Below, piece by piece: positions 1 to 5,023 of a stretch of DNA of 6,107 nt. The position numbers were made by a program, and so were the translations under genes. Source of the DNA: an uncultured Ruminococcus sp. (GTDB lineage Bacteria > Bacillota > Clostridia > Oscillospirales > Ruminococcaceae); contig CAMWUB010000093.1 in NCBI GenBank assembly GCA_947177345.1, positions 1-6,107 on the forward strand. The letters run 5' to 3'. The notes beneath the pieces were generated by a model that worked only from the letters and a program-made list of their open reading frames with translations, ran no database searches and was not told the DNA's origin. Position 1 is the first letter of the stretch; the number at the start of each line of letters is the position of its first letter.

Positions 1-43
1 AATTTTACTTTGCATGGATGTAAGGCAAGTACTCCGGAACGTT

Positions 44-66
44 CTTTCTATACTTAATATAGAAAG
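44..66. repeat. 9-bp perfect inverted repeat (CTTTCTATA / TATAGAAAG)
   Basis: The arms at 44-52 and 58-66 are exact reverse complements separated by five bases (CTTAA). The stem is AT-rich and no T-run follows on either strand, so it does not look like an intrinsic terminator. It could be a protein-binding site, or the remnant of a stem-loop after an upstream gene outside the window. Its function is unknown. Confidence 0.5.
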
Positions 67-216
67 TCCCGAAAAAATGTGATTCCGGAAAAGTTTACAT
101 TTTGTATGATATTAAATTACATTCCGGTTACAATTGAAAACAGCTTTTGTAATTTTTATCACAAAATCAACACTTTAATTTGTCAATTACGTACATGAAA
201 ATAAAAAAATTAACAC

Positions 217-228
217 TTTGTTAACAAA
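217..228. promoter_or_regulatory. Perfect 12-bp palindrome TTTGTTAACAAA, possible operator
   Basis: The sequence TTTGTTAACAAA reads the same on both strands and is centred on GTTAAC. It lies about 20 bp before the candidate extended -10 element and 105 bp before the preferred start of the regulator gene, a suitable place for a dimeric repressor or activator. AT-rich DNA yields palindromes of this length fairly often, so an operator role is only a suggestion. Its last base is the A of the unlikely ATG at 228. Confidence 0.3.
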
Positions 229-252
229 TGGATTATGAAAATATGTTACAAT
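221..252 (+). promoter_or_regulatory. Candidate promoter with extended -10 (TGTTACAAT)
   Basis: TGTTACAAT at 244-252 is an extended -10 element (TGn followed by TACAAT, one mismatch from TATAAT). TTAACA at 221-226 resembles a -35 box, but its 20-base spacing is long, so any activity would rest mainly on the extended -10. Transcription would begin near 259, giving a leader of about 74 bases before the ATG at 333. If real, it excludes the upstream ATG at 228. It is the best of several weak candidates in this region. Confidence 0.3.
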
Positions 253-314
253 CTGTAATATATAAGGAAACTATTAACAAGTCCTTTAAAACAACATATC
301 CATTTATAAATAAC

Positions 315-322
315 AGAAAGGA
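315..322 (+). promoter_or_regulatory. Ribosome binding site deciding the regulator start at 333
   Basis: AGAAAGGA ends 10 bases before the ATG at 333. The in-frame ATG at 228 has only the AT-rich TTTGTTAACAA in front of it and no Shine-Dalgarno match. This site therefore favours 333 as the true start. Confidence 0.7.
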
Positions 323-332
323 TTTTAAATCT

Positions 333-1418
333 ATGTCAAACAGATTATTTCAGGGCTTAGTACATCAGATGCGTGATACTATAGACGCAACAATAGGCGT
401 TGTTGACGAATCCGCAACAATTATCGCCTGTAGTGACCTCACACGTGTAGGCACAACAAATGAATTTGTTTCGCTTGACCTCAGCGACTCACACGACATA
501 TTTATAAGAGACGGTTTTACATATAAGCCGTTTGGTTCACGGGTAAAACCGGATTACGCCGTATTCGTCGAGGGCGTGGACGATTCCGCCGCTAAATACG
601 CAAGTATTCTGTCTATAACGCTTTCAAATATAAAGCAGTACTATGACGAAAAATACGACCGCAACAACTTTATCAAGAACGTTATACTTGATAATGTTCT
701 CCCAGGGGATATTGTAATAAAAGCCCGTGAACTTCATTTCAATGCGGAAATCAGCCGTGCGGTTTTCCTTATAAGAATAATTTCAGCTAATGATATTTCC
801 GCTTATGACGTTATACAGAATCTTTTCCCCGACAAAAACAAGGATTTTGTCTTCAATATAACTGAAAGTGATATAGTTCTTGTAAAGGAATTGAAAAGTA
901 CAGTAGATTCCAAAGACCTCGAAAAACTCGCACGTTCAATAGCCGATACACTCAGCAGTGAATTTTATACAAGGGTCAATGTCGGTATCGGTACAGCAGT
1001 AATAGGCGTAAAGGAACTTGCACGTTCATTCAAGGAAGCACAGATGGCTCTTGAAGTCGGTAAAGTTTTCGATACTGACAAGGCAATTGTAAGTTATGAT
1101 AATCTCGGTATCGCAAGACTTATTTATCATCTTCCTACCGTACTCTGTGAAACATTCCTCCATGAAGTATTCAAAGTAGGTAGTATTGAATCCCTTGACC
1201 ACGAAACTTTATTCACTATACAGAAATTCTTTGAAAATAATCTTAATGTTTCTGAAACTTCAAGAAAACTGTTTGTCCACCGGAATACGCTTGTATACAG
1301 ACTTGAAAAAATAAAGAAACTCACTGGTCTTGACCTCAGGGAATTTGACCACGCTATAATATTCAAAATTGCCCTTATGGTAAAGAGATATCTCTCTGCT
1401 AATCCGGTCAAATTTTAA
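333..1418 (+). CDS. CdaR/PucR-family transcriptional regulator
   Basis: This 361-residue protein is probably a cytoplasmic DNA-binding regulator of the CdaR (sugar diacid)/PucR type. The N-terminal part begins MSNRLFQGLVHQM, resembling starts I know from clostridial members of this family, and is the likely sensing region (about 1-95). A degenerate GGDEF-like domain follows at about 130-250. The C-terminal PucR-type helix-turn-helix lies at about 291-355 and includes NVSETSRKLFVHRNTLVYRL, the classic family motif. The same frame extends up to an ATG at 228, adding 35 residues, but that ATG lacks a ribosome binding site and the extension looks unlike the family, so 333 is preferred. The ligand cannot be read from sequence, and no sugar-diacid metabolism gene is nearby. 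The gene ends 15 bp before ftsE, whose ribosome binding site begins at this stop codon, which suggests co-transcription. It may regulate its own cluster. The family call is secure; the target and ligand are not. Confidence 0.88.
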   Translation: MSNRLFQGLVHQMRDTIDATIGVVDESATIIACSDLTRVGTTNEFVSLDLSDSHDIFIRDGFTYKPFGSRVKPDYAVFVEGVDDSAAKYASILSITLSNIKQYYDEKYDRNNFIKNVILDNVLPGDIVIKARELHFNAEISRAVFLIRIISANDISAYDVIQNLFPDKNKDFVFNITESDIVLVKELKSTVDSKDLEKLARSIADTLSSEFYTRVNVGIGTAVIGVKELARSFKEAQMALEVGKVFDTDKAIVSYDNLGIARLIYHLPTVLCETFLHEVFKVGSIESLDHETLFTIQKFFENNLNVSETSRKLFVHRNTLVYRLEKIKKLTGLDLREFDHAIIFKIALMVKRYLSANPVKF

Positions 1419-1426
1419 GGCAGGTG
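1417..1426 (+). promoter_or_regulatory. Ribosome binding site supporting the TTG start of ftsE
   Basis: AAGGCAGGTG contains AGGTG ending seven bases before the TTG at 1434. It overlaps the TAA stop (1416-1418) of the preceding regulator. No ATG or GTG in the same frame gives the conserved FtsE N-terminus, so this site and the family alignment together fix the unusual TTG start. Confidence 0.65.
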
Positions 1427-1433
1427 TAAATAT

Positions 1434-2498
1434 TTGGTAGAACTTAAAAACGTATCTGTAACTTATTCAAGCGGTGTCGACGCTTTAAATAATATCAGTC
1501 TTAAAATAAATGACGGCGACTTTGCATTTGTTGTAGGTTCGTCAGGTGCGGGAAAAAGTACCATGATTAAACTGCTTCTCAAGGAAATAGATGCCACAAG
1601 CGGTTCTGTATCCGTAAACGGCTATGACCTCGGCAAGCTGAAAAAAAATAAAATTCCGGAATTCCGGCGTACACTCGGTTTTGTCTTTCAGGATTTCCGG
1701 CTTATACCGTCAATGACTGTATACGAAAATATAGCTTTTGTACTCCGTGTTATTGATGCTCCGGTGAAGTATATAAAAAAACGTGTTCCGTATGTTATAG
1801 GACTGGTAGGACTTAAGGAAAAAGCAGATTCTTACCCGGATGAACTTTCCGGCGGTGAAATGCAACGTGTGGCTATTGCCCGTGCTTTAGTAAATGACCC
1901 GCAATTAATAATCGCCGACGAACCTACCGGAAATATTGACCCTGAACTTTCATACGAGATAGTAGAACTACTGAAAGGTATCAATGACCAGGGAACTACT
2001 ATTCTTATGGTTACGCATGAACACGACCTTGTAAGGCATTTCGGCGGACGTATCATAAATATTACGGACGGTCAGATTGTTTTTGACGAAATAGTAGCCG
2101 GTACTTCCGATGACCTCACCGACTTTGAACCGGCTATACTTCCCGTACATGACAGCTTCACTCATGACGACGGCACGGACGCTGAAGAACTTCTTGGTAA
2201 TTCTGAATTTCCTGATATTGATTTCAGCGACGAACCTGAAGAAATTCCTGAAATCCGTTCAGTTACTCCTGTATCTCCTGAAATAAAAATAAAATCATAT
2301 CGGACTACTCTACAGGAAGAACTTATTATAAATGATGTTCCTGAACAAAATTCCGAAGAAATATCTGCAAATGTAGACGACAATATAAACGAACTTTTAG
2401 CGGTTCTTGAAAATTCCGGAAATGATTCCTCCGAATCCGCAGACCCTGAACAGATAATATCGGCTATCATGGAACAGTCACAAGGAGGTACAGAATAA
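1434..2498 (+). CDS. ftsE: Cell division ATP-binding protein FtsE with a long acidic C-terminal tail
   Basis: This is the cytoplasmic ATPase of the FtsEX complex, which couples ATP hydrolysis to activation of extracellular peptidoglycan hydrolases through FtsX. All ABC ATPase motifs are present: Walker A GSSGAGKST (35-43), Q-loop Gln86 in VFQDFR, signature LSGGE (138-142), Walker B LIIADEP (158-164), D-loop GNID (166-169) and H-loop His195. The ATPase core ends near residue 220, where a typical FtsE of about 220-230 residues stops. This protein has 354 residues. The extra 134 residues contain about 35 Asp/Glu and only four Lys/Arg, are rich in Pro and Ser, and look disordered. The tail is in frame and runs to the ftsX ribosome binding site, so it does not look like a frameshift artefact. 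Translation starts at a TTG. The stop overlaps the ftsX ATG by one base (TAATG), implying translational coupling and equal synthesis of the two subunits. The FtsE assignment rests on sequence plus the adjacent ftsX; the tail's role is unknown. Confidence 0.95.
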   Translation: MVELKNVSVTYSSGVDALNNISLKINDGDFAFVVGSSGAGKSTMIKLLLKEIDATSGSVSVNGYDLGKLKKNKIPEFRRTLGFVFQDFRLIPSMTVYENIAFVLRVIDAPVKYIKKRVPYVIGLVGLKEKADSYPDELSGGEMQRVAIARALVNDPQLIIADEPTGNIDPELSYEIVELLKGINDQGTTILMVTHEHDLVRHFGGRIINITDGQIVFDEIVAGTSDDLTDFEPAILPVHDSFTHDDGTDAEELLGNSEFPDIDFSDEPEEIPEIRSVTPVSPEIKIKSYRTTLQEELIINDVPEQNSEEISANVDDNINELLAVLENSGNDSSESADPEQIISAIMEQSQGGTE

Positions 2499-3406
2499 TG
2501 AAACCAAGTGGTTTTAAATATCTCGCTGACCAAGGCGTTGAAAATATCTGGAAAAATAAAATGATGGCTTTTGCTACTTTCTGTGTACTTCTTATATCGC
2601 TCCTGCTCGTAGGAGTTGCCGGATTATTCTATATAAATATCAATTCCATGATAACCGGTCTCAGCGAACAGAACGAAATAGCAGTATATGTTAATATAGG
2701 TACTTCAGATGCAAGAGTCACTGAAATTGAAAATGAAATAACTAATCTCGATAACGTAAATACTATAGAATATATTTCAAGGCAACAGGCTCTTGAACGT
2801 ATGCAGAACAGAATTGACAGCCGTGGACGTGCTATATTCAATTATATTGACGGTTACGACTTCATGCCAGACGGTTTCAGTGTTACACTTAAAGATACTT
2901 CGCTTATAGAAGATACTACAACTGCTATATCCATGATACCTGATATTCAGGAAGTTGATTCTTCAACACAGGTTACGGAATTTCTTATAGAACTAAGAAA
3001 AATGGCTACACTTATCGCCGGTGCGGTAATAATAGCACTCATTATAGTATCTATGATTATGATTTCAAATACTACAAAGGCAAGTGTATACGCTCGGCGT
3101 GAAGAGATTCAGATTATGAAATACGTCGGTGCTACTGATGTATTTATCCGTATGCCGTTTTTCGTCGAGGGCATGGTAACAGGTTTCTTTTCCGGTACGG
3201 GTGCATTTTTCATAACATGGGCGATATATCGTTCTGTTTATAACGTACTTACTTCACAACCTGCTCTTATGAGTGCTTTCAACATAGGAAATATTATTCC
3301 GTTTGCACAGATAAGGCTATCTGTACTTATCAGCTATCTGCTTGCTGGTGCTTTAATGGGTGCTGTTGGTAGCGTAATAAGTACACAGAAACATCTTGAT
3401 GTCTGA
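2498..3406 (+). CDS. ftsX: Cell division membrane protein FtsX
   Basis: FtsX is the membrane subunit of the FtsEX complex and links cytoplasmic FtsE to a hydrolase or hydrolase activator outside the cell. The 302-residue length and layout are typical: a short cytoplasmic N-terminus, TM1 at about 23-46, an extracellular domain at about 47-168, TM2 at about 169-190, TM3 at about 222-245 and TM4 at about 272-296. The cytoplasmic segment after TM2 carries the family hallmark RREEIQIMKYVGATDVFIR followed by PFFVEG (about 200-225), which contacts FtsE. The start has an excellent ribosome binding site, AAGGAGGT at 2482-2489, eight bases before the ATG, and the ATG overlaps the ftsE stop. The extracellular domain is the expected docking site for the coiled-coil proteins encoded just downstream. 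Identification is secure; the partner assignment is inferred from gene order and family knowledge. Confidence 0.95.
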   Translation: MKPSGFKYLADQGVENIWKNKMMAFATFCVLLISLLLVGVAGLFYININSMITGLSEQNEIAVYVNIGTSDARVTEIENEITNLDNVNTIEYISRQQALERMQNRIDSRGRAIFNYIDGYDFMPDGFSVTLKDTSLIEDTTTAISMIPDIQEVDSSTQVTEFLIELRKMATLIAGAVIIALIIVSMIMISNTTKASVYARREEIQIMKYVGATDVFIRMPFFVEGMVTGFFSGTGAFFITWAIYRSVYNVLTSQPALMSAFNIGNIIPFAQIRLSVLISYLLAGALMGAVGSVISTQKHLDV

Positions 3407-3409
3407 GCG

Positions 3410-3416
3410 AAAGGAG
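3410..3416 (+). promoter_or_regulatory. Ribosome binding site deciding the TTG start at 3428
   Basis: AAAGGAG lies 11 bases before the TTG at 3428. The longest reading frame would begin with the GTG at 3416, but that codon's first base is the last base of this site, so it cannot be the start served by it. The TTG start gives an N-terminus (MKKILAK...) that aligns with the ATG-started N-terminus of the downstream paralogue. Confidence 0.75.
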
Positions 3417-3427
3417 TGGCAGACAGT

Positions 3428-4975
3428 TTGAAAAAAATATTAGCTAAAATCTTTACTTTTATTATATGTTCTGCTGTCTCCGTCGGAACGGTAATCAATT
3501 TTTCGTCAATTGAAAATTCTGCCAAGACTATTCCGGAAATTCAGGCGGAAAGAAAAGCCAATGAAGACAAAATAGCTGAATATGAAAAACAGATTTCTGA
3601 ATTAAGTGAAAGTATGTCCGGTGAGCAGGCTTTTCAGCAGGCTTTATCGGAACAGATTTCACTGATTCAGGAAAATATAACTCTTTTAAGTCAGGAACTT
3701 GATAAATTAAATTCAGATATTCAGAAAGCCAGCGAAAATATAGAATTTCTTGACTACAGCATATCACAGCGACAGAAAGAAATTGAAGAAAGTATTGAAC
3801 TTTTCAAAAAACGTCTGTGTGCTATGTATATATCTGGTAACAATGACAATATGATTTCTGTATTACTGGGTTCTTCAAGTTTCTACGATATGATGACCCG
3901 TGTTAAAATCGTCAACAATATGGCGGAATACGACGAAAAACTTATTAATGATATTCTCGGTGATATAGACGGTCTCGAAAAGGACAGAAAAGACCTCGAA
4001 ACTGAAAAGCAAAGTCTTGAAGTAAAGCTATCCGAACAACAACAGAAAAAATCTGAAAAAACTGCTGAAATACAAGCCCTTAATGACAAAATGGCTCAGT
4101 CACAGGAAATAGTTGCACAGATAAACGCACAGCAGAATAAAATTCAGAACTCAAAACAGGACGCTGAAACACTCCGTGCTGATTTCGATAAGCAGGAGCA
4201 GGAAATTCAGGAGGAAATAAGGAGAAAAGCCGAGGAAGCTCAGAAATTCTATGAAGAACTTCAGCGACATAAGCAGGAAGAAGAAATACGTCAGAAACAG
4301 GAAGAACTCAGACGTAAACAGGAAGAACTAATCAGGCAACAGCAGGAAGAAGAAAAACGCCGTCTTGAAGAAGAACAACGTCTTGAACAGGAAGAACAGG
4401 AACGTATCAGACAAGAAGAGGAACTCCGGAGGCGTGAAGAAGAAGAACGTCGCAAAAAAGAGGAACAAGACAGATTATATCAGCAGTGGCTTGAACAACA
4501 AGTACCACAACAGGAATCCGTTCCGCCTGAAATTCCTGCTCCTGAAACTCAATCATATGTCTGGCCTGTACCCGGTTACTATTATGTAACAAGCTATTAC
4601 GGTGAACGTGAAGGTCTGCAACATCGTGGCATAGATATAGGCGACGCCGGTATTGACGGTGCTGATGTCTGTGCTGTCCGTGACGGTATCGTAATATCTG
4701 TAAATAATTCCTGTACACACAATTACGGAAAAGAGGACATTGGTTGCGGTTGTGGCGGTAACTTCGGAAATTATGTTACTATATCACATGACGGAACGTA
4801 TACAACTATATCCGCACATATGGCATATGTTACCGTTTCAGTCGGCGATTACGTCCAGCAGGGTCAGAAAATAGGTGCAGTAGGTTCTACAGGCTGGTCA
4901 ACAGGTCCGCATCTGCATTTTGAACTCCGTACCAATGGTACAGATTCCAACCCCCTCGATTATATAAGTCCGTAA
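3428..4975 (+). CDS. Secreted coiled-coil M23 peptidase, probable FtsEX-activated murein hydrolase (EnvC/PcsB-like)
   Basis: This 515-residue protein is probably exported and cleaves peptidoglycan peptide cross-links under FtsEX control. A Lys-rich start and hydrophobic stretch (about 1-26) form a signal peptide or anchor; cleavage near SA|KT (about 32) is possible. Residues about 33-255 form a PcsB/EnvC-like coiled coil. It is broken by a hairpin element containing RLCAMYISGNN (129-139) and LLGSSSFYDMM, the region typical of FtsX-associated hydrolases. A Glu/Arg/Gln/Lys-rich helix follows (255-353), then a short Pro-rich linker (about 360-375) and a C-terminal M23 (LytM) domain (about 377-515). 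The domain keeps His399 and Asp403 in HRGID, His464 in SAHM, and His495 and His497 in HLHFE, so it should be catalytic, unlike degenerate LytM domains such as that of E. coli EnvC. A Cys-containing loop (429, 440, 442) sits in the catalytic domain. It lies 21 bp after ftsX, and a paralogue follows. Domain calls are firm; the FtsX partnership is inferred. Confidence 0.9.
   Translation: MKKILAKIFTFIICSAVSVGTVINFSSIENSAKTIPEIQAERKANEDKIAEYEKQISELSESMSGEQAFQQALSEQISLIQENITLLSQELDKLNSDIQKASENIEFLDYSISQRQKEIEESIELFKKRLCAMYISGNNDNMISVLLGSSSFYDMMTRVKIVNNMAEYDEKLINDILGDIDGLEKDRKDLETEKQSLEVKLSEQQQKKSEKTAEIQALNDKMAQSQEIVAQINAQQNKIQNSKQDAETLRADFDKQEQEIQEEIRRKAEEAQKFYEELQRHKQEEEIRQKQEELRRKQEELIRQQQEEEKRRLEEEQRLEQEEQERIRQEEELRRREEEERRKKEEQDRLYQQWLEQQVPQQESVPPEIPAPETQSYVWPVPGYYYVTSYYGEREGLQHRGIDIGDAGIDGADVCAVRDGIVISVNNSCTHNYGKEDIGCGCGGNFGNYVTISHDGTYTTISAHMAYVTVSVGDYVQQGQKIGAVGSTGWSTGPHLHFELRTNGTDSNPLDYISP
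4190..4486 (+). repeat. Low-complexity Glu/Gln/Arg/Lys-rich coding segment
   Basis: This part of the M23 peptidase gene encodes about 100 residues dominated by Glu, Gln, Arg and Lys. Imperfect seven-residue units such as RQKQEEL, RRKQEEL and IRQQQEE are visible, and CAGGAAGAA recurs in the DNA. Dense opposite charges with few hydrophobic core residues suggest a stiff, single alpha-helix rather than a paired coiled coil. It would hold the catalytic domain away from the FtsX-binding part. The composition also keeps other frames open, which explains spurious overlapping ORFs here. Confidence 0.7.
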
Positions 4976-4987
4976 AATAGTTTTATG

Positions 4988-5023
4988 AAAGGAGGCAGTA
5001 GTCTTTAAAGACTACCGCTTATA
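4988..5023 (+). promoter_or_regulatory. Ribosome binding site followed by a hairpin before the second paralogue's ATG
   Basis: AAAGGAGG (4988-4995) is a strong ribosome binding site, but it ends 28 bases before the ATG at 5024, too far for normal initiation. Between them lies an 18-bp perfect palindrome, GTAGTCTTTAAAGACTAC (4998-5015). Folded as a hairpin, it would reduce the effective gap to about 10 bases, which is normal. The stem could also extend past an A-C mismatch (4997/5016), pairing 4993-4996 with 5017-5020 and hiding part of the ribosome binding site. An in-frame TAA at 5006-5008 in the palindrome's centre rules out any earlier start. The hairpin has no following U-run, so it is not an intrinsic terminator. 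The palindrome is certain; its role in translation is inferred. Confidence 0.6.

Larger units (their letters stand above)
1..332. other. Upstream non-coding region with no supportable gene
   Basis: This AT-rich stretch lies before the first gene. I find no reading frame with a start, a ribosome binding site and useful length on either strand. Two frames are open from the left edge on the + strand, to a TAA at 55-57 and a TGA at 80-82, but both are too short to call. The region holds an inverted repeat (44-66), three TCCGG-containing words (33-39, 83-90, 122-127), a repeated AACACTTT (169-176 and 212-219), a perfect palindrome (217-228) and a weak promoter candidate near 244-252. A TTTACA at 94-99 resembles a -35 box but has no good -10 at the right distance. 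It is probably the regulatory leader of the downstream cluster. Confidence 0.6.

Noticed and set aside
44..66. Inverted repeat as an intrinsic terminator of an upstream gene
   Set aside because: The stem is AT-rich and no run of T follows it on either strand.
2..82. Possible 3' end of an upstream gene: a frame open from the left edge to a TGA at 80-82 (and another to a TAA at 55-57)
   Set aside because: Only 26 and 18 codons are visible, with no recognisable protein motif, and the inverted repeat at 44-66 lies inside both. Chance open frames of this length are common.
1127..1411. 94-residue antisense open frame within the regulator's helix-turn-helix region
   Set aside because: No ribosome binding site or family resemblance; the + strand encodes a clear conserved domain over the same bases.
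3464..3490. Lipoprotein signal at the conserved Cys in both paralogues (IICS, MTCS)
   Set aside because: The residue before Cys is Ile or Thr instead of Gly, Ala or Ser, and the Cys lies in the middle of the hydrophobic stretch. A standard signal peptide or N-terminal anchor fits better.
4365..4718. Overlapping open frames inside the Glu/Lys-rich part of the M23 gene (74 aa on +, 103 aa on -)
   Set aside because: They arise because GAA/CAG/AGA-rich DNA has few stops in other frames. They lack sensible start signals and overlap a well-supported domain protein.
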